Assembly: GCA_027186245.1 (NCBI GenBank)
Contig: CP114500.1
Span: 7,512,001-7,576,000, forward strand
Direction: 5' to 3'
Source: Coriaria nepalensis
Lineage: Eukaryota; Streptophyta; Magnoliopsida; Cucurbitales; Coriariaceae
Length of the DNA stretch: 64,000 bases
The notes under the pieces are model-generated. The model had not been told where the DNA came from, did no database searches, and saw nothing but the letters and a program-made list of their open reading frames with translations. Made by a program: the position numbers and the translations under genes. The stretch's first letter is position 1. Each line of letters opens with the position of its first letter. This document shows positions 1 to 12,424 of the stretch, one piece after another.

Positions 1-179
1 TTATAATTTTAAAAGTTTTTGAGCTTATCTGTAATTATAGAATTTCCAACGAGTTAAACTGTAATTTTCAATATGTATATAAACAAACATACCGACCTAC
101 TAGAAAAGCCAAGCGGCCTGGCCTTCCTCTTACGGACTCTGATATCTTTAAATCCATTATACCTCGGAAACAAATACCC

Positions 180-1032
180 GAGATTTCTCATACAATCAAT
201 CTGTGACTGAGCTTTGATTCGTTTTCTGATCTCAATTTTCCGGCGAAATAGATTCCGCCTGGGTAAGTGAACGATTGTTTACTTCTTGATTTTAAGCTTG
301 TGTTCGTCCAAGTTTGTTGATTTTTCTGTTCCTTATCTAGATCTTGATTAAGAATTTTGGATTTAGTCCCTTGAGATTTTATGCTGTTTGCTTGATTCGG
401 AGGTGGCATTAGGGTTTATACTTTAGTTTGTATGTGCGTATTGGTTTTTGTAATTCAGATACCCGCTGGGATTAGGTTTTTATCCCTCGGACTCCTTTGT
501 CTGATTGAATGCAGTAGAGGTGCGAGGAGTATTGAGTGTTTTTCGTTCCGTTCCTCTTCTGTAGAGATCTGATTACAGTATGCCTCGAGTTATTGATTTT
601 GCGGTTAAAGGGGATATCTGTTTGAATTGGATGTTGAAATTTATGGAAGATTTTTTCTGTTGTGGTCACAAAATCATCAATTATTCCATTGATTCTAAAA
701 TGTGGATAGATATTGTTTTTCTTCATTTTTTGAATCATGTAGAATTTGAAAGTGAAAAGGAATGAATTTCACATTGTTGTGACTTGTTAGTACTGCTGTT
801 ATATATAATCATCTGGGTTCTCATAGTAATGGAACGTGTGACTTTTCTTGATGAAAACACTCCTGTACTTTTCGAATTCTTGTTTTTTTGTTTAAGAGTA
901 ATTGCTTAAGAGTATTATTTGCTTAAGTATAATGATCCAACCTGAAGTTCCTCTTATTATGTCTAAAAAGTCCAGAAGTTTTTTGTGGTAAACAGTAACT
1001 CTCTGTAAACAGACAATTTGGTGGGTTTTCCA
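180..1032 (+). other. 5' leader with intron of the SURP/G-patch gene
   Basis: A donor (GG|GTAAGT) at 263 and an acceptor (AAACAG) ending at 1012 frame a 750-bp leader intron. The following exon reaches the first in-frame ATG at 1033 after only 20 nt. The transcription start was not determined; the upstream 180 bp show nothing else recognisable. The 61-aa ORF at 580-765 lies wholly in this intron and resembles no family I know. Confidence 0.55.
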
Positions 1033-3856
1033 ATGGAAGGAGGAATGAATCCTGCCCTTTTTGTTAATGATGGTTCATTTATGGAGAAGTTCAAACAGCT
1101 TCAACAAGAGAAGGACAAGGATAGAGAGAAGGGTTCCTCCCTCGAGGAGTCTAAACCAATCAAAGTTGTAACAAAAGGTTTTACTCCCAACTCTTCCAGC
1201 AGTAAAACCAATTTGCAGTCTAAGGCTGATGAGATCCGCAAGACAGCTCCAGGTGCTTCAGGGGGAAAGCTTGCTTTCAGTTTGAAGCAGAAGTCAAAGG
1301 TTGTGCCACCTCCTGTTAAGTTTGATGCTGATGAGGATGAGGATGAACCTGATGCTGGAAGCTTATCTGGTGATGGACCGATCAAACGACAAAAATTAGG
1401 CCAAGAAGATATCAATGAGCAACCAACAAGACAGTCAGATGATGGTAATCAGTGCTTTATATGGATCTCTTTTCTGGTTGGGGATTTCTAGCAGGTTTTT
1501 GTGTCTTCTGGAGTGGTAGTTGAAAATAGAATAATTTAGCAGTTCCATCACCTTTTCCTCTGTTTAATACGATAATTGTTCTCCTTTTTTCTCTCCCTAC
1601 ACTTTGTGCATGTACGTGCTATGCGCTATAGTTTGGGTGTTACTCTGACTGCATCTAACCTATCCTTCATACCTTCACTTTGGTAGTTTCTCTGTTTAGT
1701 TTTTTGCGCAACCTTAGGGCTATGGTCCACACAATCCCTTTCCTGTTATAGAACAGTCTTTTCTATATACTCTATCACGTTCCTGTTATAGAACAACCTT
1801 CTTCTTTATACAATTCATGTGAATCATGTGACCTTGATTGCCTACACTATGATCTGTTCTTCACTAGTCCTGGATCTGATGTCATTAAAAGGACAGAACA
1901 TTCTTGAATATTTCTTGTCTCATGAATGCAGTGTATATCTTAAGTACCTATCAACCTTGGTGGAAAGGGATGTCCAATGAAAAGAATTGGAATGTGTGGC
2001 AGCCTGCTACAAGAGTAATTTGCATTCACTTGTTCATGCTCTTGGTATTAATCAGTTTTATAAGTGATATGCAGCACCGTCTTCCCCAAGTGATTCTACA
2101 GTGAGGAATGTTGCTGATAAACTAGCAAGTTTTGTGGCTAAACATGGAAGGTCATTTGAGCATATCACCCGTCAAAAAAATCCTGGGGATACCACTTTCA
2201 AGTGAGTTTTTTTTTTTTTTTTAATGAAAATTTAACCATATCTCATCCCTTGTTTTGTAGATTTCCTTTCTTTTCTCCATCTATCCTGTGTCCATCTGAT
2301 TACACATTTTCTTTTTGCCCTCAGTTCATCTCATTCTTACTAATATGTTTATTGCATTGTTTATCCTTACAGAGATTTAGAAATTATGCTTCATGCTTCC
2401 TTCCTTGTTAAATAATGTGCTAATACTTTGTATATCTTTGTTTCCTGCAGGTTTCTATTTGATGAGACTTGTGCAGATTATAAATACTATGAATATCGTC
2501 TAGCTGAAGAGGAAAAGGCTCTTTCCCAGACCATGGAATCCCATGTATCACGTAATTATTTCTACATTCATCCATTGTCTTTTTCACAATTGTCTAAAGC
2601 TTCAGTGCTTAAATGATAGATGTAGATTCTAAGTTCTTGTTTGATTGTCAAACTCTGTTGTGTATCGCATTTCAGTTATATATAGAAATGCGTTTGAGAT
2701 TCCTTCTATTGGGTTTTATGCGTAGGTGGTTCAAACACATCCTCTTCAAAGTCAACAAGCGGTTCCCAAAGATCTTTCCACCAGTCTTCAAACTATCAAA
2801 TTCCTGCCTCTGCTTTGTATGAGCCTACCGATTTGGTTTCAGGTAAGATGTTGTCAGGCAGGCTCAGAAGAAGAGGCACCATCTGTATATGTTCCTTTAT
2901 TTCTTTTGCTCCTTTGTGCATTAAGGTATTATCACTTGAGTTTTACTTTCTAATGTGCTTCTTTCTGTAGGTGAATCTAGCGCACCAACAGGTGCAGATC
3001 CTATTGCAATGATGGAGTTCTATGTGAAGAAGGCTGCCCAGGAAGAGAGGAGGAAGCAACCTAGACAGTCAAAAGATGAAATGCCTCCACCTGCTTCTCT
3101 CCTAGGTTTATTTTTGCTACTTAAAGAGTCCTACATATCAATTTTTCCCTTCCAGAAAGCCCATTTTACTTATCTTTACAAGTAACTTTGGTTGAAACAG
3201 GAGGTCCGAAAAATGGCCACCACATGGGCGACTACATTCCGCAAGAGGAGCTTGAGAAGTTCTTGGCTTCCTGTAACGATGCAGCTGCACAGAAAGCTGC
3301 CAGAGAAGCTGCTAAAAGGGCTAAAATCCAGGCTGACAATGTGGGCCATAAACTTCTCTCTAAAATGGGATGGAAAGAAGGTTTGCCTCTTATTCCCTCT
3401 CTCGCTGACCTAGTGACTTCTCAATCGTGATATCATGAAGAAAGGCCTCGCCTCAATTGGTCTTACAATTTTCTACCCCTGTATATCATTCTATCTATGA
3501 TCCCATGAACTCAACCCCTTTGAACAATGTTTTTGAGTAATTACAGGTGAGGGTTTGGGTAGCTCCAAGCATGGAATTGCAGATCCCATTATGGCAGGTA
3601 ATGTAAAGAAGGACAACCTAGGAGTTGGTGCTCATCAACCCGGTGAGGTTACCTCTGAAGATGATATCTACGAGCAGTACAAAAAGCGGATGATGCTTGG
3701 TTATCGTTACCGACCAAATCCTCTGGTATCGAAAATCACTCACTTACCATCTTGCTATTCCAAAACCCATAGTGTCATTAATTAGTTTTTCCAATGCATT
3801 ACCTACTTACCCCTTCGTGTTTTCTGCAGGGTAATCCTCGAAAAGCATACTATTGA
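1033..3856 (+). CDS. SURP and G-patch domain protein (SUGP1-like splicing factor)
   Basis: Predicted nuclear pre-mRNA splicing factor of about 425 aa. Exons: 1033-1444, 2075-2201, 2451-2551, 2726-2842, 2971-3105, 3201-3380, 3547-3725, 3830-3856; all junctions are GT..AG and keep frame. The order is an acidic/lysine-rich N-terminus, a SURP module from exon 2 (VADKLASFVAKHG, then NPGDTTFKFLFDE), a Ser-rich linker, a conserved segment (AMMEFYVKKAAQEERRK), then a C-terminal G-patch (GHKLLSKMGWKEGEGLG) and the end RMMLGYRYRPNPLGNPRKAYY split between two exons. This matches SUGP1, for which the G-patch is known to recruit a DEAH helicase. ATG 1033 was chosen because it is the first in-frame Met after the leader acceptor; a second Met follows four codons later. 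Length is close to the Arabidopsis protein. The stop is followed by a CTAG run at about 3874-3893. Confidence 0.9.
1741..1795 (+). repeat. short intronic direct repeat
   Basis: The 15-mer TCCTGTTATAGAACA occurs at 1741-1755 and again at 1781-1795, a 40-bp period, inside intron 1 of the SURP/G-patch gene. No function is implied. Confidence 0.6.
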
Positions 3857-3989
3857 TAGTGGGACTTCTGAAGGCTAGCTAGCTAGCTAGCTACTACTGT
3901 CTTCAGAAATTAGTAGAAGTTGTAAGCACATGCTTTATTATGAGGGTTCTGAAAATGAATGTAGTTTCTGTGACTTGAAACAATTTGTG

Positions 3990-6900
3990 TTCGGTTTACT
4001 TCAGTGGAAAATTTGTGTAGTGATTATACATGACCATACTCTATATGTTCTCTCCTCTTTTACAACTCAATAGATATTGTATTTAATATAGTGTTGCTCA
4101 TTTTCTTGGCGAATGTTTAAAAACTTAATTCTCGATAGAACTGTTTTCTCATTTATAAATGTAAAAAATGATTTTACAAACACGAAAAATGCCCTAAAAC
4201 AGGGCAATTACTTTTTGAATATTAGCAATGCACTGCCGGATTTGAAAAATTTTCCTTGTTAAAGTATCTAGCAACTCTATTTCAAGGCTAGTAAGCGTAC
4301 ACCATGGCCCTTTTTAACTGTGACGAACATTTTCCAGCATAAATTCCACTTTATCTACCTCTCTCTTGTCAACAGTGATGAGAAGAGAAATTCCTTTTTG
4401 CCTTCCCTCTTCTTCTTTTACGTGCCCACCTTGTTCTCATCCACATACGCCTTGCTAGCCAACAAGAAATGAAGAAATCCTTTTCTTCAAGCTGAAGGAA
4501 GAAAAAGCTGCAATGGAACTTTTTTGTACAAGAAGATCGTGGCCGTGGCCCGTGTGGGGCTTCCAATTCTGATGCTTACAGCACCAATTCAATTCAATTC
4601 TCTTTGCTTCACTTCATCGTATGTGACATAATTATGAGATTATATTAATTAAGAGGAATTCTAGCATAAAGATGGTTTATAATATACACTTATCGATTAC
4701 AAACATAAGTAGTATCAATCTCCAATATTAATTCACATCATCATTATATCGTTCTCATATTCTCATATGAGGTTAAGAGATTAATCATTCTATCACAATG
4801 ATAATTTCTTTATTAAAATATTCATATTAATTATGTAATAGTTGGAAATATGATTCGATTCCTTTCAAATTCACTTTATTTGCAAATGCAGTTTAAGGAA
4901 ATCTAAGTTCTTAGATCCCACATATACTTATGATGTATGTGTGAGATCAATGTTGTAGATTCCCTTCAAGTACACTCAGACTGTAAGTATATATGAAATC
5001 TAAAGGTATACTTATATTATAAATGAACTCGAGATAACTTGTATTTTTTAGATAAATAATAAAAATAAATAAATAAAATTAAAAAAATAGTCCAAACTTC
5101 AAACGAACATTAATGGTCCCTCTAAAGAGAAACAATTATCATTCAAATCCATAATTAAAGTAAAAAAATAAAAATCAAATATTTAATCCAAATTTTGATG
5201 AATTTGGCTAAAAGGGGCTCCGGAGGGGGGATCAAGTAACATATTGCATTATGGGATTAGAAAGTGCTTACAAATTGTGTAAAATATATGATATTAGTAA
5301 TAAGCTTCCAAAATTTAACTTTTCGAACATAATTAATTAATATCTGGACCACATTAGTTATTGTCTCTATTTTTAAGCTTATGTCAGATTCAAACCCACT
5401 TGTTCTTCGTCCTTTGGATCTAATAAGAAGAATCTGAGAGTCGATAACGTATATTATTAGATAATAATATATAAATTGAATATAAATAAATTTTAAATAA
5501 AATATAATTTAATAATTATTTATTATCTCATTAATTAAATAATTAATTATATTTTATCTAAAAAAACTTATTTATATTTATAATAATTATTCATATTAAT
5601 TTATTTTTCTTACTATTTTATTACATACATATATAGGGAGTTTTTTTTAATGACGTGGCATAATTCCAACCACGACGAGTAAATTATTCCCAAGAGCAGC
5701 TATTTTATTACATACATATTGGATTTGTATATGAAGAAATTATATATTGCGGGATTTTGGTTGTACGGAATCAAGTTAGTTGACTTTTGAGGATTGAAAA
5801 AAAAAAAACATGTATGCTTCTATGACTACCGACTTAGGGGTTTATGGTTGACTTTATGTAAAGTCCTCTGGCTTTTCTGACTATAATATATAATTTTTTC
5901 TTTTTTCATTGGTTTGAATTGAATTACATAGCTAGGAACATAATTTTTTTTTTTTTTTAAATAAATAAAAAAAGCATTATCATCCTTAAATTATAAGAAG
6001 AATTTGATTAGACCTTTTATGATTTTTTTTTTAATAATAAATTGTCTAGTATCATTAAATATATGATTCATTTTCAAAAGCTTTTACTATAATATATAAT
6101 TTATATATATGATTATATATATAATATATAATATTATGATTCAGAACCTATCTCATTTTTTGCTATGAATATATTTATATATTTTTTAGTCAATTGGATT
6201 AATATTGATCTAATAGTCTAATATTATCATTCAATATATTGGTATTCAATAATTATAATTAATTATTAAATTAGTTTTAATCTAACGGATTGAAAAATAT
6301 GTAGTTGTGAGTTATGACTCGTTTAGAAATAAATAATTTAAGAATGAAATTTTATTAAAACAAAATAAAAAGATAAAAATTTGAGAATACTTTATATAAA
6401 TTAATTTATTTTAAATATTGATATAAAATATAATATAATAATAACTAAGCAATGAAAAGTCAAAAGAGATACATAACTAAGCAAAATAAATACTTTGGTA
6501 TATATAGAAATGCATTTTAGTTTTTATAATTTAAAAATCTTAATATATATTTCTAAATACGTAGCGAAACGGGCTCATAATTTGCTCAAGACTCAAAAGA
6601 GTAATTACGCAAGATTTGTTTCCATTAAACGTCATCTATTTGTCAGCCTACTAATCGGACTTTTTATCGAGAAAATGATACCCATTTTTGCCCATTAATT
6701 AGTGGTTAAATAAATAAATAAATAAATAAAAATAAATAAATAAAAAAAGAAAAAAAGAAAACAGGTTGCTTGGTCGCGGTTTCACGTTATTACAACCGGT
6801 GGTTTTAAAGTGTTCTTTGAATCGAAACTTGGCTCCATGTTTTCTATTTTGTCTTTTACAGCTGTATTCATTGAATGCATGCATGTTAAGAGCTACTACT

Positions 6901-7290
6901 CTCTGATTAGTAGTACTAAGTTTGAATTTGTTCATATCTAAGGGAAAAGTTGGTTTTACAACGCTCTTTTTTTCTCTGTCGGCCGAAACTGTTATCTTTC
7001 TTCTTTCAATTTCGCTCGGCTCCCTGATTGTACGGAGAAAATTTTATATTTTTTCAACGGTCAAGATTATATTTTAATATAAATAATATTATTAATTTGA
7101 TTTATTTATTTTATTATGCGGCTAATAATATGGGTAATAATGAAAATGATGAGTCAACACGACAAGATCCGTTGACTTGGCAGTGTGAAAACCCCAAACT
7201 GTTTTTTTTATTTTTTTTTTTGTCTTTTAATAAAAAGTCATCGTTGAACGGAAACTAATTAGAAGCTTACCGGTCAGGTCAATAAATATT
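3990..7290. other. AT-rich intergenic region without a recognisable gene
   Basis: Very AT-rich sequence with AAAT/AATA microsatellite stretches (for example about 5041-5090 and 6708-6750) and many homopolymer runs. The short ORFs here (4369-4566, 6495-6698, 6699-6935, 7028-7258) have low-complexity translations, no splice partners and no family resemblance. I see no coding gene or RNA gene. Confidence 0.6.
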
Positions 7291-7295
7291 GGTTA

Positions 7296-8500
7296 GGTTC
7301 CTCTGCCTAAAATCGTAGAGGACGCCTTGCCATATTTAGGATAGTTAGATTTCAATTATTTAGATGTAATGATTTCTGTAGAATGGGGTAAAAAATATAT
7401 ATATTTTTTAAATTTAAGGATTTAAATGTAATAAACCAAATTATTCATCTTCCCCAAACTCATTTCTCAAATCCCAGTTGCCACTTTCCCCGCAAAAACC
7501 AATTCTTTGCCCTAATAAAAAAGCCAGACGATATCTATTTCTTGGTTTTAATTGGAAGAGAAGGGCAGAGGAATATGAATGGTGGAAATGGAGAAGAAGA
7601 GCAGCAGTGGATCCATTTCTAATATGACAGAGATGGCTTCTAAACTCGACTCGCTCCAGAACTACTTCTTAAGAAACACGCTGTCTTCGTCGACGAAGAT
7701 CGAATGAGGTGGTAGCTTTATCATGGTAAAGGACGTTATTAGTTGAAAAATGATAATAATTTATGGTATTGATATGGAGATGATGGTAGTTTTAAGAACA
7801 AATGTTATAATGTTACTTGGAAACAACGAATTAGATATAAAGATTATCCTTGATAAAGGGGTTCAAAGATGGCATTATTACTTAAGGGTGAATGCCTAGA
7901 TTTATGTTTTCCTTTACTAGGGAGTTTACTTAGGCATAAGTGCTGCCTTGAAAGACAGGAACCAGTCATGGAGATTGATAAGATCACCACGCTCTTGAGC
8001 CAAGAGTGTACCTGAAAGCATTAGTCCAAGATGAAAACCTTGAACATACAAGTTCAATTTTGAAGCATGATAATATCATAATGCAAATTAATCAGTGTTA
8101 TAGAAAATAGTTTACAATTGAGTGATGAGGCTTTTCTTCCATAATCGATGAATCACATACATCAAGGGCAAGAGATCAGTAGTGCTGTTTCGATCGCAGC
8201 ATCTATTTGCAAGAAAAGTCTTGGATTTTTCAGTCTGGATAGATTTCAAATCTAGAAATATCCCCATTGTCAGATCTCGTCTGTTTTTTTTTATTAGGGC
8301 AAAAGAATTGATTATTGGGGACAACTTGCCCCGGATTTGAAAAATTAGTTTTGGGAGAATGAATAATTTGATTTATTACATTAAAATCCTTTAAATTTAT
8401 AAAAATTTATTTTTTACCCCGTCAAATCTAAATAATTAAAATCCAATGATCCCATTCGGATAAAGGTGTCCTTTGCGACTTTAGGTGGAGGAGCCACAAA
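7296..8500. mobile_element. Non-autonomous DNA transposon with ~235-bp terminal inverted repeats
   Basis: The left arm (about 7296-7535) reads again as reverse complement in the right arm (about 8265-8500). Shared landmarks in order from the outside are CCTAAAATCG/CCTAAAGTCG, AATTATTTAGAT, GGGGTAAAAAAT, AATGTAATAAA(C/T)CAAATTATTCAT, then GCCCTAATAAAAAA and CAGACGA. The roughly 730-bp interior has no transposase-like ORF and no recognised domain. Long imperfect TIRs fit Mutator-like or fold-back elements; I could not find a clean 9-bp target duplication, so the superfamily is unassigned and the ends are approximate. The interior may hold captured host sequence. Confidence 0.65.
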
Positions 8501-8504
8501 CCCG

Positions 8505-8883
8505 TCATCATTGATCAAAGTTACAAAAAACAAAAATTCAACCTCCCATATTTAGATTCATTTGGGTCAACAGTTAAAGTCAATCACGTGTACAAAAAAA
8601 ATGTTGACTTTTGTTTGTGTTCCAATGAAATAGGATATTACCGTAGGATGCAATCTTCGGTTAAAAAAGGTAAAACAATTTCCATTAAATGAAAAATCCT
8701 GTTCAGATAAAATAAATGGGGCCCAGTGGGGTCAACGATTATGAGTGTCTCTTAGACGAAGCCAAAGAACCACTAGACACTGTGCTTCCTAACGAGTAAT
8801 GACTCTCCGCTCACGGTGGAGTCGCTGTCCATCTAACCAGCAAGCACCCAAACAAAACAACCTTATCCATTGCAAATCTTATT

Positions 8884-8914
<31 letters not shown>

Positions 8915-9860
8915 TTAAATCGAGGAAATATAAAAAGACATATCTTTTAAAAGTGATAAAATAAAATTATTTATTAATAAATTATGTAGATAATTCTTAT
9001 TATTTTTAAAAATAATAAAGAAATAAAATAAGTGACTAATTTAATTTATAATATTAGAAATATTATCAAATATTTTATCTAAATTTAATGTTTTTTTTTT
9101 CCATATTTAGATAGTTAGGACAAATTTCACCTGATTAAAGCAATATAGTCACAGAATTTAGAATTAGTTTACTTTTTTTTTTTTTTATTTGTGATTGATA
9201 AATATATTCTAAATAAATTATTTTAATAATTAATTACGGCGAGCTCTAATTTGAGAGCAGTCAAACTGAATTACGTGGTTGCTAGGAAGGTGATGAGACG
9301 GCGACTGGTCGACTATGACATGTCATCGACCGCGTGGAAGACCAAAGCTGCGTCACTAATGGTATTCTTTGTAATAAATCTTATATCAAGGGGCATTTTC
9401 GGTGAAACATCACGAGATCTACATCTATTTCTATCTATATATACAAACATTGCAGGAAACGGAGGGGGGGGGGGGGGGGAGACAAGTGCATTGTTATGAT
9501 AAGGCCTCTGTTTCTGGAATACTGAGCAGCAGATTCCCTGATTCAGAGACATACCCAGAAGTATTTATTACCAGAAAAAGAACAGATCACCAATTTCTTA
9601 CTGAGTTTTTGCAAAGAAATAACAGCACCGTACCGTAAAGACCAAAGAGTAAGCACTCTGTTTCTGTTTCTCCTGTTAGGTTTTTTTTTTTATTTTTTTA
9701 TAATGATAATTTTATGAATTGGAATCTCATTTAGAGAGCTTTTTGGATTTGAATTTATTAAAAAATAAATAAAAATAGAACGAAGTTTGTTCATGTTCTT
9801 ATCCCCTTGTTCTGTTCATTAGGTTAATCTTATAAATATTTTTATTCTTTTCTGCAGATT
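8505..9860 (+). other. Intergenic region, promoter and 5' leader of the bHLH gene
   Basis: AT-rich up to about 9230, then more mixed sequence leading to the bHLH gene. A run of 16 G sits at 9464-9479. A leader intron ending at an acceptor (TTCTGCAG) at 9857 is likely, with a possible donor (GAGTAAGC) near 9648. The ORFs at 9251-9638 have low-complexity Gly tracts from the G run and are not credible genes. Confidence 0.45.
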
Positions 9861-9902
9861 TTCTTCATTTGAAGTGATTGGGTTATAAGGAGTTAGTTAG
9901 TT

Positions 9903-11551
9903 ATGAGTCTTCTTTACAGTAATAATTTCAAGTTATCTGATGGGGAAATGAATAACAAGTATGCAGATTTCATGGATTCGAACACTACTACTAGCAACAC
10001 CCTCCACCACCACAATTCCGGGCTGGTCCGCTATGCCTCGGCGCCCTCTAACTTCATAGATTGCGAGGATTCCGAGATGGAAACCATGTTAGCAAGATTC
10101 ATGTCAACTTGTAATAATGGAACAGAAGGAGATTCCTCCTCAGGGTATGTAGGAGGAGAACAAAGAGTACTAGCTGTGAAACAAGAAGAGGAAACTACTG
10201 CAACTACAACTGTGGGTCCCACTGCTAATCAAAATGGTTCATCATCTTCTACCATGTATGGAAGAAATCAAGATGTGATCGACCCATATGCCGTTGCAAA
10301 TTCGGCGAGATCCGGCGGCTCTCTTATTAGGCAAAGTAGCTCTCCGGCCGGATTCCTCTCCAACTTTAACATTGAAAATGGTAATTTCTGAATTTTTTGC
10401 ATTATCTGTTCCATTTTTATTTAGTTCAATTTTGATGTAAGTTGTTGCTTAAAACAGCTCTTTGAACTACTTGCAGGCTTTGTTACTAATGGTACTACTA
10501 GGGGTGATACCAATATGCAGTTGAACTTCTCTTCCAGGCATATGCCTATAATTTCCGAGGAGGAGCATCGCAATCAGAATTACGATATGGCCACTTTCCC
10601 GAATAGTTCTTGGGACGGTTCTCCATTTATGGGCTTAAAACGGGCCCGGGACAATAGCGGAAATGTCTTTTCTTCTTCAAATAATGCAAGTGATCAAACT
10701 CAGGTACTAACTAGCTAGATATGTGTTATGTTTCCTTAGAGTTGGAAAATTCTTACACTCATTGAAGATTGCTTAATTTAATGATGTTTGTGTTCATTTT
10801 CTTTTCTTTTTTTTTTAGATTGCAGATTTTACTAGGGCTGGTGTGCATAATTTGACTCATCATTTGAGCTTGCCCAAGACATTTTCCGAGACGGCTACTA
10901 TGGACAAGTTCTTGCAGTTTGAAGATTCTGTTCCTTGTCGGATTCGGGCCAAAAGAGGATGTGCCACTCACCCTAGAAGCATTGCAGAAAGGGTTGGAAT
11001 CTGAATCTCCTTTTGATAATCAATCAACGAATCAATCCTTTATTCATCTCTTTTTTTTTTTTCTTTTTTTTTTTCTAATCTTTTGTATTGTGAATTTTTA
11101 GGTAAGAAGAACCCGGATAAGTGAAAGAATGAAGAAACTGCAAGACCTGTTTCCCGACATGGACAAGGTAGTTTAGAATCTTAGAAATGAAAAATCTGAA
11201 GTCCATTTTTTCTCCCCCTTGAGAAAGACTAAAATTTTTTCTAATCTTGTTCTTGTCGGGCAGCAAATGAGCACGGCGGACATGTTGGACTTGGCGGTTG
11301 AGTACATTAAAGGTCTGCAAAGAGAGGTGAAGGTAATGAATCTATCAAGATTTTGATAAAGACAACCTAGAAATGTTGTGATGCTCATGAACATCTTCTA
11401 AACCAACTCTTTTTCTAAGTTTCTTTTGAATCTGATCACAAAAAGTTTCTGGGTTCTTCTCTGGTTGCAGACACTCGAGGAAAAGAAAGCAAGTTGCACG
11501 TGTTCGTCGAGTAAAAGGAAGCATGGAACTTTGATGAATCTTTCTGCTTGA
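9903..11551 (+). CDS. bHLH transcription factor, bHLH122/128/130 (FBH) type
   Basis: Nuclear DNA-binding regulator, 364 aa in six exons: 9903-10380, 10477-10703, 10819-10992, 11102-11167, 11264-11332, 11471-11551. All junctions are GT..AG and in frame. The basic region (RAKRGCATHPRSIAERVRRTRIS) and helix-loop-helix (MKKLQDLFP...STADMLDLAVEYIKGLQ) fill about residues 280-338. This signature, including the Cys-Ala-Thr-His-Pro-Arg stretch, is that of the Arabidopsis subgroup with bHLH80, 81, 122, 128, 129 and 130. Members called FBH activate CONSTANS, and bHLH122 acts in drought responses; which role applies here cannot be read from sequence. The N-terminal two thirds are Ser/Asn-rich with conserved islands (GLVRYASAPSNF, LIRQSSSPAGF, GLKRARD). 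The C-terminal tail after the helices is short and Cys/Ser/Lys-rich. Confidence 0.92.
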
Positions 11552-11639
11552 TTTTGTTTTCTGTTCTGTACAGATAGCAATAGGAAGGAAGAAGATTAAG
11601 AAAAAAAACAAAAAAAGACTGATTTTGTGAAGTCACGTT

Positions 11640-12256
11640 TTGTAATAAAATTAAGTTGGAAAACAAAAGTAGGAGCTTGTTGGGGGTTGTACTAAAAAGT
11701 AGTCTTAACGTTGTATTATAATTATTGTAGTTATAAATATTAAATTATTATTATTATTACTCTTATTATCTAATAATTATATGCTGTTTAAACACTAGAA
11801 TTAAGATTGAATAAGTAATATCAATATTTATAATAAATTAATTTATTTTAATTATATATTTATTTTATAATAATATTATATAATAATTCAAATAAATTAA
11901 CTGATCTACCAAGATCTCACTATAATACCGCTATAGCCCAACATGGTTAGTTTAAGGGCGAGTTTTGGGCTTGAATTGGGCTAAGTCCAATATCATAATG
12001 TGGGTCAGTGGCCCATTTTCAAGAGAACCTAGGCCCAGTATTTTTCCTTGATTGGTAAAGGGATGCGACGTCGTTTTTAATAATTTGTCGTAAAAAAAAA
12101 AATCAAATTTTCAGGACAGTTTGTGAGAAACAAAGTTTGCATGTTAGAAACCGTTTACTGGGCCCCACGTCGAGTCGTTGGCCTCCCTCCTTTCCGCCCT
12201 TCCATGTCAAAAAGCTTCAGGTCCTTTCCATCCTTCTTCAAACCCTAAATCCCCTC
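11640..12256 (+). other. Intergenic region and Rab promoter
   Basis: AT-rich to about 11900, then less so. The palindromic core GACGTC lies in GCGACGTCGTTTTT near 12065, of a kind common in plant promoters, and GGGCCCCACGTCG lies at about 12160. No ORF here is convincing. Confidence 0.4.
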
Positions 12257-12259
12257 TAT

Positions 12260-12279
12260 CTCTCTCTCTCTCTCTCTCT
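12260..12279 (+). repeat. (CT)n microsatellite in the Rab 5' leader
   Basis: A TC run about 145 nt before the ATG. Pyrimidine-rich CT runs are frequent in plant 5' leaders; similar tracts precede other genes in this window. Confidence 0.75.
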
Positions 12280-12424
12280 AAAATTTCTCTTCCTCTGCAA
12301 TTCATACACTAATACACTAATACATAGGATTCCTTCCTGATAGATCGGCGATTGATTTCGTTTCCTCTTTGATTCTAATTTTTCTCTTGGTAGTGGACGA
12401 TTTGTTCTTAGATTAGGGAGTGGA

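Noticed and set aside
3874..3893. CTAG tandem just after the SURP/G-patch stop codon
   Set aside because: A short palindromic tetranucleotide run in the 3' UTR with no structural or regulatory context; noted only as a microsatellite.
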